NCBI RefSeq assembly: GCF_007970805.1
Contig: NZ_CP042433.1
Span: forward strand, 2,108,001 to 2,172,000
Direction of reading: 5' to 3'
Length of the DNA: 64,000 bases
DNA from: Flavisolibacter ginsenosidimutans
GTDB lineage: Bacteria > Bacteroidota > Bacteroidia > Chitinophagales > Chitinophagaceae
Both the position numbers and the translations under genes were made by a program. Shown here piece after piece: positions 57,307 through 64,000 of the stretch (within the stretch, counting starts at the first letter, position 1; the number at the start of each line of letters is the position of its first letter). The notes under the pieces are model-generated. The model had not been told where the DNA came from. It worked only from the letters and a program-made list of their open reading frames with translations, and ran no database searches.

Positions 57307-59706
57307 TTAAGGTCGTTGCGGAGATACGCTTTCTGCATCGGGAAGTTTCTGTTCTTCTTTTTTACGAATCCCAAAATTGTAACGAAGAAAAAGACCGACG
57401 CGCTGGCTGTCTGTTTTGCGCGAACCCGAAACGCTTACGCTGCCCTGGCGGAGCACGAAATCATTTTTATTGGTGTAAAAAAGATCCTGCAACGACAGGT
57501 TCAGCGTCAGTTTGCGGCTCATCAACTGCTGGCTGATGCCCATGTTGAGCTGCCCGAAATTTGATACTTCGTAAAACTGCAACTGACCGTTGGTCATTAA
57601 AAATCCATTGACGAAAATATTGGTGGTAGACGTGGCTTTGAAATTATGGTAGGTGAAAAAGCGCCAACTTCCCCGCTTGAACGAAAGCGGCTTGTTTTCA
57701 TAGGTGCCTTCGTAAAAATTGTGATTGTACTGCGCGCCAATTACAAAGAAATATTTTTTCCCCGGCGGCAAAGCGCCCAGCGCACGGAAATACATTTCCC
57801 TGTTCTTTCCCAGGTTATCATAGGTGCGGTAAGCCTGAGTCTTGTTGCTGTCGGCCTGGTAAATGACCTGGTTAAAAATGTCTTTTGTATCGTTCATGCC
57901 CACGGCAAAAATGGGCCGCTCGTCCACCGAAATATTGGCTTCGTAGGTTTGCGTAAACTGCGGTCGTAGCGCAGGATTGCCTCTCTCTGAAAGGTATTGA
58001 TCCACGTATTTGGCAAAGGGATTCAACTGGTCGTAACCCGGCCGGGCAATGGTGCGGCGATAAACAAGAAAGGCCCGCAGATCATAACCCGCTATTTTCA
58101 TCAGCTTCTTGCTTAAATAAGCATAGGGAAACAAATCGGTGCGGTGCACGGCAAACGTGGTGTCCGATGGAATGACCTGATGACCGTTCATGTTGGTATT
58201 TTCTAACCTTGCGCCGGCTTTCAAAATAACGTCTTTTGCAAAGGTTTTAGAGGCCTGCAAGTACGCTGCGTTGATGTTTTCCGTGTATTGAAACTTGTTG
58301 GTTCGGCTAAAATCTTTTACCGCGCCGCCAGTTTCGTTTTTGAAATAAGCCGCATCGCTGTGATACGAGAGTACAGATGATTTTACGCCGGCTTCAAGAG
58401 AAATATTTTGCCTGAACTTTTTTTTGAAGTCGGAAGTAAAAACAAAATTATTGCGATCGTTATCTGGCGATCCATACCCGGTGGAAGAAAAACTGAACGG
58501 CAGAGAAAACACATTGCTGTATTGTTGATTGATACGGTTTTGATCGTACGAAAAATAAAAGTCGTTCGACCAGTCGGCGGTGGAACCAATCTTGCGGGAG
58601 AAGGTGATGCCGTTGTTCACGCGGAAATAATTCCCGCTGTAATCCGTTTTGTTTAAACTGTTGCTTAGTATTTGGTGATTGCTGTTGTTGGTTATGCGAT
58701 TGGTGTTGGCTGTTTGGTTATCGAAGGTTTGATAGATCACACTTCCGGCAAAATCAAGAAACCATTTTTTTCCCAGCGAATCGGAATAGCCATAACTTAA
58801 AAAATAATTGGTGGCCGGGTACGTGGTGAAAGCATCCTGCTGAAGCAAGGTATCTTTCGACAAGAACCTGTCCGTTTGAATCCGGTCAAAACTGTTGCGG
58901 CGGTTGTAATTTACGTTGATGTAATAGGCCCGCTTGCCATCGCTGTTGTTTAAATTAAAACCGGCAAACTGGTTTCCGTAATGTCCCTGGTTGGCGCCAA
59001 TGTTTATACTGCCCGTTAGTCCAATCTTGATGCCCTTTTTCAACACGATGTTTACAACGCCGCCACTGCCCGATGCATCGTACTTGGCCGAAGGCATGCG
59101 CAAAATTTCAATAGAAGAAATGGCATTGGGCGGAAGGCTTTTTAAGATAGTGGCAACGTCCGCTGCACTCATTCTTTGCTCTCTTCCGTTAATGTAAACT
59201 TTGGCCGGCGTGGTGCTACTGATGTAAATATTGCCATCGGGATCAACAAAAAGCCCCGGCGTTTTTTCCATGATTTCGTAAGCGTTTGTTGACACGTTCG
59301 CAAGCGGCTCTGGGTCAACAATCGTTTTGTCGTCTTCCTGCCGTATGAGTGGGCGCCGTGCTGTAACAACAACGGTATTCAATGTTTTGGAAAGCGGTTT
59401 TGCCACCAATCGAAACTGCGGCGCATCGCCTTTTACGGTGATGTTGATTTGCAGCGGTTCGTAGTTCACCGAGCTTGCACGAACAATGTATAAACTGTTT
59501 TGCAGTAAGGTAAAAACAACGCGGCCAAGACTATCGGCCGTCTTTGTTTGCGTCAGCATTGAATCGGCTACGGCAATAACGGTAACCGTGGCGGCGCCAA
59601 GCGGTTCGCCTTTTGCGCCAACAATGCTAAATTTTACGGGTACTTCCTGGGCGTAAGCAAAAGCAGCAAGAAAAACAGCAAGGCAGAGGCATAGCAGTCG
59701 GGACAT
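57307..59706 (-). CDS. TonB-dependent receptor with N-terminal carboxypeptidase-regulatory-like domain
   Basis: 799 residues from the ATG at 59706, giving a signal peptide (about 1-20, AAFAYAQ). A CarboxypepD_reg-like beta-sandwich (about 22-105: PVKFSIVGAKGEPLGAATVT), plug domain (about 120-225: ANVSTNAYEIMEKTPGLFVD, IEILRMPSAKYDASGSGGV) and a C-terminal beta-barrel of the OMP_b-brl_3 type follow. No SusD partner is adjacent, so it is not a classical SusC. The ligand is unknown. It lies 47 nt upstream of the proline dehydrogenase start on the same strand. Confidence 0.9.
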   Translation of the reverse strand: MSRLLCLCLAVFLAAFAYAQEVPVKFSIVGAKGEPLGAATVTVIAVADSMLTQTKTADSLGRVVFTLLQNSLYIVRASSVNYEPLQINITVKGDAPQFRLVAKPLSKTLNTVVVTARRPLIRQEDDKTIVDPEPLANVSTNAYEIMEKTPGLFVDPDGNIYISSTTPAKVYINGREQRMSAADVATILKSLPPNAISSIEILRMPSAKYDASGSGGVVNIVLKKGIKIGLTGSINIGANQGHYGNQFAGFNLNNSDGKRAYYINVNYNRRNSFDRIQTDRFLSKDTLLQQDAFTTYPATNYFLSYGYSDSLGKKWFLDFAGSVIYQTFDNQTANTNRITNNSNHQILSNSLNKTDYSGNYFRVNNGITFSRKIGSTADWSNDFYFSYDQNRINQQYSNVFSLPFSFSSTGYGSPDNDRNNFVFTSDFKKKFRQNISLEAGVKSSVLSYHSDAAYFKNETGGAVKDFSRTNKFQYTENINAAYLQASKTFAKDVILKAGARLENTNMNGHQVIPSDTTFAVHRTDLFPYAYLSKKLMKIAGYDLRAFLVYRRTIARPGYDQLNPFAKYVDQYLSERGNPALRPQFTQTYEANISVDERPIFAVGMNDTKDIFNQVIYQADSNKTQAYRTYDNLGKNREMYFRALGALPPGKKYFFVIGAQYNHNFYEGTYENKPLSFKRGSWRFFTYHNFKATSTTNIFVNGFLMTNGQLQFYEVSNFGQLNMGISQQLMSRKLTLNLSLQDLFYTNKNDFVLRQGSVSVSGSRKTDSQRVGLFLRYNFGIRKKEEQKLPDAESVSPQRP

Positions 59707-59776
59707 AGAAAATAAAATTAAAAGCAGTTCTCGGTTGTGAATTTTCATTTAACAAATAGATAAGCCTCCAAAGAAA

Positions 59777-59802
59777 AAACCGGTTGATTTCTCAACCGGT
59801 TT
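59777..59802 (-). terminator. terminator of the aminotransferase gene
   Basis: 11-bp perfect stem (59777-59787 with 59792-59802) with TTTC loop and a T6 tract on the minus strand. Confidence 0.9.
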
Positions 59803-59823
59803 CGCGTTTCAATTTAAATGCGA

Positions 59824-60891
59824 TTACACCTTCACCATCCAACCATACTTGTCTTCTCTCCTTCCCTCACGAATATCAGTAAGCCATTTTTTTATCGTGG
59901 GTGCGGTGCGCCATTTGTCGGTATCGAAGTTCATCACAAAATCTTTGTAGCGCAATTCTTTAATCATGGTGATTGTGGCTGCCGTTCCGGTCCCGAACAC
60001 TTCATACAAAACACCGGCTTTGTAGGCGTCTATGATTTCGTCAATGCTCAACGGCCGTTCTTCAACGGTGAAGCCGGCTTCTTTCAGCAGCGTTAATGCG
60101 CTGTCGCGGGTTACACCGGCAAGGATGGTTCCCGCGCCCAGGTCCGGCGTAATGGCTTTGTCGCCGATGATGAAAATAACGTTCATCGTCCCGATCTCCT
60201 GCACGTATTTGTGTTCGAAGGCATCGGTCCACAACACTTGGTCGTAGCCTTTTTTCTTTGCCTGCGCCGTGGCATACATCGAAGAACCGTAGTTGCCTGC
60301 GGCCTTTGCATAGCCGATGCCACCGGGCACGGCACGCACGTATTGTTCTTCTACATAAATACGCATCGGTGCGTTGTAATACGGGCCCGTTGGGCTTAAA
60401 ATGTTCAGGAATTTATAATTCTCCGACGGACGAACGCCGATGACTTCATCGCTTGAAAACATAAACGGACGAATGTAGAGTGAGTGGTCGGGAATTTGCG
60501 GAATCCAGGCTTTGTCCAATGCGACCAACTGCTTCATGCCTTCAATAAAAATTTCTTCGGGTACCTGCGGCATGGCCATTCTTTCCGCTGAAATGTTGAA
60601 GCGCTTGAAGTTGTCGTACGGACGAAAAATGAACGCATCGCCTTCGGCATTTTTATAGGCTTTGATGCCTTCAAAAATCGCTTGTCCGTAATGCAGTGCA
60701 GCCAGTGAAGGGCTGAGCAGCAAGGGTTGATAGGGTTTAATTTCCGCATTCTTCCATTCGCCGCCTTCGTAATCGGCTTCCAGCATGTGGTCGGTAAAAT
60801 CGCGGCCAAAGGGCAGGTTCTCCAGGCTGAAGCCCGCCAGTTTACTGTGTTCTGTTTTGTTCACGGTTACATCAATTGTTGTTGCAAGCAT
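59824..60891 (-). CDS. ilvE: branched-chain amino acid aminotransferase
   Basis: 355 residues from MLATTIDVTVNKTEHSKLAG; the longer frame to 60972 lacks support. Fold type IV PLP enzyme of the eukaryotic-like (BCAT2) subgroup: HYGQAIFEGIKAYKNAEGD, RPYDNFKRFNISAERMAMP, PLP-Lys196 in GYAKAAGNYGSSMYATAQAK, and EIGTMNVIFIIGD and GTGTAATITMIKEL. Transfers amino groups to and from Leu, Ile and Val. Divergent from the 60959 gene. Confidence 0.95.
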   Translation of the reverse strand: MLATTIDVTVNKTEHSKLAGFSLENLPFGRDFTDHMLEADYEGGEWKNAEIKPYQPLLLSPSLAALHYGQAIFEGIKAYKNAEGDAFIFRPYDNFKRFNISAERMAMPQVPEEIFIEGMKQLVALDKAWIPQIPDHSLYIRPFMFSSDEVIGVRPSENYKFLNILSPTGPYYNAPMRIYVEEQYVRAVPGGIGYAKAAGNYGSSMYATAQAKKKGYDQVLWTDAFEHKYVQEIGTMNVIFIIGDKAITPDLGAGTILAGVTRDSALTLLKEAGFTVEERPLSIDEIIDAYKAGVLYEVFGTGTAATITMIKELRYKDFVMNFDTDKWRTAPTIKKWLTDIREGRREDKYGWMVKV

Positions 60892-60958
60892 ATCGTTTAT
60901 TTTAGCGCAGCAAAGAAACAAAAAGATTCCTGCAAAAACGTTAGAGAAAACCGCGCCA

Positions 60959-61444
60959 ATGAGCCTGAACAATATTTCATTACCGCCTTCGCTGCTGGCT
61001 GATTTATACGCTAATGTGCTGGTGCAAAGTCAAACCGGCGCTACAGCCGAAGAGAAGCCTGTGTCCTTTTTGGGTAAAAACAAAAAGCACATTCTTATAC
61101 TCGTTAACCAAACAGATGCGGCTTATTTGCCCGAAAAAGAATTGCAATTTTTAACCGCCGTACTCTCTGCCTGCCAATTGGATCTTTCGCATGTGGCCAT
61201 TGTAAACTGGGCTTTGCTGGAAGAAAAATCTCTGGCGGTTTTGCAGCGGCAACTTTCTCCACAAAAACTTTTGTTGCTTGATATAAAGCCGGAAGAAGCC
61301 GGCTTGCCGGAGGTTCAAGTATATGCGGTACAAGCACAAAATGAATTTGAATTTGTGGCCGCGCCGGCGCTTGCCGAAATCGAAAAAACAAAGCAGGCAA
61401 AAAGCAATTTGTGGGTTGCGCTTAAACAGTTGTTCTGCCTGTAA
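60959..61444 (+). CDS. conserved hypothetical protein upstream of rdgB
   Basis: 161 residues from the ATG at 60959 (MSLNNISLPPSLLADLYANV); the earlier frame overlaps the aminotransferase gene and is a shadow there. KKHILILVNQTDAAYLPEKE and LQFLTAVLSACQLDLSHVAI suggest an alpha/beta fold. No catalytic motif seen. I do not recognise the family; similar unnamed proteins precede rdgB in related genomes as far as I recall. It is followed by rdgB after 41 nt. Confidence 0.6.
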   Translation: MSLNNISLPPSLLADLYANVLVQSQTGATAEEKPVSFLGKNKKHILILVNQTDAAYLPEKELQFLTAVLSACQLDLSHVAIVNWALLEEKSLAVLQRQLSPQKLLLLDIKPEEAGLPEVQVYAVQAQNEFEFVAAPALAEIEKTKQAKSNLWVALKQLFCL

Positions 61445-61485
61445 GCTTTTCATCGGATAAAATGCTTTCACCGATAAATCCCAAC

Positions 61486-62073
61486 ATGAAATTAATTTTT
61501 GCAACCAACAACCGGCATAAGGTTGATGAAATAAAAGCCGTTCTCCCCGATTATTTTCAAATCGTCACGCTGAAGGAAGCGGGCATTGACATTGACATTC
61601 CCGAACCACACGATACGCTTGAAGCAAACGCCGAAGAAAAGGCAATCACCATTTTTCGGATGACCGACACGGCTTGCTTCAGCGAAGACACAGGCCTTGA
61701 AGTTTTTGCGCTCAACGGCGAACCTGGCGTGCACAGTGCCCGTTATGCCGGCGAGGAAAAATCTTTTGCAAAAAACATTGAAAAGCTGCTGAAAAATTTA
61801 GAAGGCAAAGAAGACCGCAGCGCACAATTTCGTGCGGTGATTTGTTTGATTGTTGAAGGGAACGTTGATTTTTTTGAAGGCGTTTGCAAAGGTCAAATCA
61901 TTGCCGAACAAAAAGGCACCGAAGGCTTTGGCTACGATCCGGTTTTTATACCGGACGGCGCAACCAAAACCTTTGCGGAAATGAACATGGACGAAAAAAA
62001 TTTTTACAGCCATAGAAGAAAAGCCGTAGACAAATTAGTAGCCTTCCTGGGCGGCAAAAACACCGGTCATTAG
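61486..62073 (+). CDS. rdgB: RdgB/HAM1 non-canonical purine NTP pyrophosphatase
   Basis: 195 residues from MKLIFATNNRHKVDEIKAVL. The Ham1 signature TNNxHKxxEI, SEDTGLEVFALNGEPGVHSA, RYAGEEKSFA, GFGYDPVFIPDG, KTFAEMN and SHRRKAVDKL is complete. It hydrolyses dITP/dXTP/ITP to monophosphates. Ends 3 nt before the convergent 62077 gene. Confidence 0.96.
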   Translation: MKLIFATNNRHKVDEIKAVLPDYFQIVTLKEAGIDIDIPEPHDTLEANAEEKAITIFRMTDTACFSEDTGLEVFALNGEPGVHSARYAGEEKSFAKNIEKLLKNLEGKEDRSAQFRAVICLIVEGNVDFFEGVCKGQIIAEQKGTEGFGYDPVFIPDGATKTFAEMNMDEKNFYSHRRKAVDKLVAFLGGKNTGH

Positions 62074-62076
62074 TGG

Positions 62077-63387
62077 TTAAAACGGAATAGGTTTTACATA
62101 AGCGCGGTACTTGTCCACGTCAATGAGGCGCACGTCTTTTAAATTCTGTTTCTTGTACGTATCCATACCGCTTGCCAGGGCAAGATTAAACTGCTCGATG
62201 TACGCTTTGTTTTTTTCCGCAGCCGTTTTCGCCTTGTTTAAATACATTGAATTCGACAGCAGGGTCGTTTCTAAAAAGGCAACGTTCTTCTTTGTTTTAT
62301 CGGTGTAGTAACCCAAAAAACAATGGCCTGGAATGAGCACCATTAGCGGCGAGATGCCGATTTTTCTAAGAATGGAAGCAAAAACAACGGTGCCGTCAAC
62401 ACAATTTGCCTGCTGTGTTTTCAACGCGTTGTCAAAGGTTCGCACCGCCTGGCTGGCCATTTTATCGCTGGTACCGGCGGTAGGCGTAATGCTGCTGTAT
62501 TGAAATCCGCGGTCGTGCAAAACCCGCCAGATGGCGGCCACTTGCCGGTGCGTATTTTCTTCGTTGCCCTGGTAACCGCTAATGGCCGTCACCATTTTTG
62601 TGTTCAGCGCTTCTTTTAAGATCTTGTCTATTTCGGGATCTTCTTCCTGAATGAAAGCCGTAAACAAAAAACTAAGATCTAAATCTTTGTATTGATAGAG
62701 GCAATCGTTTACGCTGCGAAGAAGCAAAGGCATCAGCTTTTCTACTTTGTTATCGTCTTCGTCAAACAACCGGAAATAAACGTTGATGGGTGTGCTGGCC
62801 AGTTGCTTTGCCAGTTCGTCGTAGTGCCAGGGAATTTCAGGCATCAAATACACTTCGCTTCCGGCTTGTGCGTACAAAAAAGAGCCGCTTAGTTTGTCGA
62901 AGTATTTTTTATCAACGCATTCAATCTCCCACTTCAGCGGAATGTTTGCTTTTTGGCTGATGATGCGAAAGCCAAGCGGCCGGCTGATGGCTTCCATCTC
63001 GCCTTCAATTTTTCCTTTGTAAGTTGCCATGCTGATAATCGTTGACGGAAACAGTTGCCCGTCGAAATACGTAACGGGCTCCCATTTTAAATTCGTGAAT
63101 TCGCCTTTCTTGATTTTCGGTTTCGTTACATCGGCCGGCGGAACATTTCTCACGTCATCGCCGTTATTGCCTTTGACCACTTTTACCGTTTTGCCAAATT
63201 CAGCCGACGTTCGGTTGGCCGCGTTTACAAATTGAGCGGTTGTGTTCATCAGCGTAGTAGCGTCCCGCACCGTTTTGGTTATCTTATCCAGTTTTATTTG
63301 CGCACTTACGCACTGAACGAAGAGAAGAGCTGCACATACGGAAACGATTGTCCGTCCGGATTTTTTAGAAGACGTAAAGGCAAACAT
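62077..63387 (-). CDS. secreted protein with transglutaminase-like cysteine-histidine core
   Basis: 436 residues with a signal peptide (about 1-29, ending CVSAQ). The C-terminal half has QQANCVDGTVVFASILRKIG and IPGHCFLGYYTDK, the Cys ... His arrangement of transglutaminase-like/papain-like domains ('CVDGT...LR.LGI...V..PGH.F'). The N-terminal half (about 75-250) is unassigned and beta-rich. The usual third residue (Asp) may be in AFLETTLL, where a Glu is seen. A protease or inactive relative in the periplasm is possible. Confidence 0.7.
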   Translation of the reverse strand: MFAFTSSKKSGRTIVSVCAALLFVQCVSAQIKLDKITKTVRDATTLMNTTAQFVNAANRTSAEFGKTVKVVKGNNGDDVRNVPPADVTKPKIKKGEFTNLKWEPVTYFDGQLFPSTIISMATYKGKIEGEMEAISRPLGFRIISQKANIPLKWEIECVDKKYFDKLSGSFLYAQAGSEVYLMPEIPWHYDELAKQLASTPINVYFRLFDEDDNKVEKLMPLLLRSVNDCLYQYKDLDLSFLFTAFIQEEDPEIDKILKEALNTKMVTAISGYQGNEENTHRQVAAIWRVLHDRGFQYSSITPTAGTSDKMASQAVRTFDNALKTQQANCVDGTVVFASILRKIGISPLMVLIPGHCFLGYYTDKTKKNVAFLETTLLSNSMYLNKAKTAAEKNKAYIEQFNLALASGMDTYKKQNLKDVRLIDVDKYRAYVKPIPF

Positions 63388-63781
63388 GACGCTGCGGTTT
63401 TATTGTGAAAAAATTGTTTCTCCGATTTGTCAGGATAGGGTGAACCAAATATTCAAAACTCTTTTCAGCAGCGGTACGATGTATCAACGGTTCTTTGCAA
63501 GAGATGTTGGCAGAGCAGACACGGATGGCTGTGGTGCGGAAGTCGGCGCCGGTCATTCTAAGTTAGGCTAAAATCTGGGGAAACAGCTCTTGCACAAGCG
63601 TTGGAGCGGCCTCACCTTTTTAAAGGTTCAGGCCTTTTTGTTCGTCCAAAGAGAAAAAGGCTTGGCGAAGGCGGTAAAATAATTCCATGCCGAAAAGATT
63701 TAATGTCAACATTTGTTACCGAAAAAGCCGGAAAAGCTCTGGTTTTATTTTTGAAGCAATCCCAGACAAAAGAAACAAATA
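63388..63781. other. intergenic region with an isolated terminator
   Basis: 394 bp between divergent genes. It holds a plus-strand terminator-like hairpin (63608-63639) with no gene in front of it, and TATTTTTG (63746-63753), a likely -7 box for the sigma gene. No protein gene could be supported here. Confidence 0.5.
63608..63639 (+). terminator. orphan terminator-like hairpin
   Basis: GGCCT-C-ACCTTT (63608-63619) pairs with AAAGGT-TC-AGGCC, followed by a T5 run on the plus strand. No plus-strand gene lies upstream in the intergenic region. Confidence 0.6.
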
Positions 63782-64000
63782 TTGAACGGCGTAAGCAACC
63801 AATGGCACAGCGACAGCGACTTATTGGAAGGGTGCATCAGGGGCGACCGGAAAATGCAGCACGAATTGTATGACCGTTTTGCGCCAAAGATGTACGGTGT
63901 ATGCTTGCGGTATGCTGCCAATACAGAAGAAGCCGAGGACATTTTGCAGGAAAGCTTCATCAAGGTGTTTAAAAAAATTGCCTCGTTTCGCAAAGAAGGT
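63782..64000 (+). CDS. ECF-type RNA polymerase sigma factor, N-terminal part (runs off window)
   Basis: 73 codons in an open frame to the window end, starting with TTG at 63782: MNGVSNQWHSDSDLLEGCIR, then GDRKMQHELYDRFAPKMYGV and CLRYAANTEEAEDILQESFI and KVFKKIASF. This is region 2.1-2.2 of an ECF sigma factor. No in-frame ATG lies upstream; an internal ATG (KMQHELY) would lose the first helix. A TATTTTTG box lies 28 nt upstream. The rest, including region 4, is beyond 64000. Confidence 0.85.
   Translation, partial: MNGVSNQWHSDSDLLEGCIRGDRKMQHELYDRFAPKMYGVCLRYAANTEEAEDILQESFIKVFKKIASFRKEG

Noticed and set aside
63601-63873. 90-codon ORF before the sigma gene
   Set aside because: It covers the orphan terminator and the sigma promoter and overlaps the real sigma frame in another phase.

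Overview
This 64 kb window comes from a Bacteroidota chromosome, most likely of the family Chitinophagaceae. The pointers are TAnnTTTG promoter boxes, type IX secretion (T9SS) sorting domains, a PorP/SprF protein, DUF5777 and DUF2141 proteins, an OMP_b-brl-type TonB-dependent receptor, an ECF sigma/anti-sigma pair and the rplQ-carA neighbourhood. There is no prophage, rRNA or CRISPR array; one tRNA (Val, GAC) is present.

Layout. 1-365: start of a his operon (hisG, leaving the window) behind a histidine leader peptide and attenuator. 477-5684: esterase, NAD-binding epimerase, MORN-like protein and a sortilin-like beta-propeller. 5987-9093: an operon of predicted c-type heme proteins and a barrel protein. 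9241-13523: anti-sigma/ECF pair, a T9SS cargo protein, xerD, a membrane protein. 14358-16798: homogentisate dioxygenase, a lipoprotein and an unknown. 16902-20944: ribosomal alpha operon (infA, rpmJ, rpsM, rpsK, rpsD, rpoA, rplQ), then carA, a GNAT remnant and aroQ. 22757-30870: FUSC transporter, CoA hydrolase/transferase, FKBP, NamZ-type muramidase, a DUF559 nuclease-like gene between perfect inverted repeats, fmt, and an AT-rich orphan. 30962-46813: LysM protein, rsmF, M28 peptidase, gcvP, a small minus-strand operon, then PorP/SprF with a 1604-residue PKD-repeat T9SS protein. 47045-64000: CBS and Smr proteins, LptF/G permease, glycosyltransferase, rsmG, hemerythrin-like and OmpA-like proteins, VanZ, tRNA-Val, proline dehydrogenase, TonB receptor, branched-chain aminotransferase, rdgB, and the start of another ECF sigma gene.

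The most unusual feature is a dispersed family of word-iterated elements. At 23 places short words of 7 nt (sometimes 8 or 9) are repeated in register, usually as two inverted arms that fold into a hairpin. Every locus has its own word. They occupy all six junctions of the alpha operon, supply promoter elements at xerD and rsmF, and run in frame through rsmF, gcvP and fmt. A second candidate system is the DUF559 gene between 31-bp perfect inverted repeats that contain their own palindrome; the right repeat has become the 5' end of fmt. A third is the leader-peptide attenuator of the his operon. Six genes also have a TAnnTTTG box only 4-7 nt before the start codon, suggesting leaderless transcripts.
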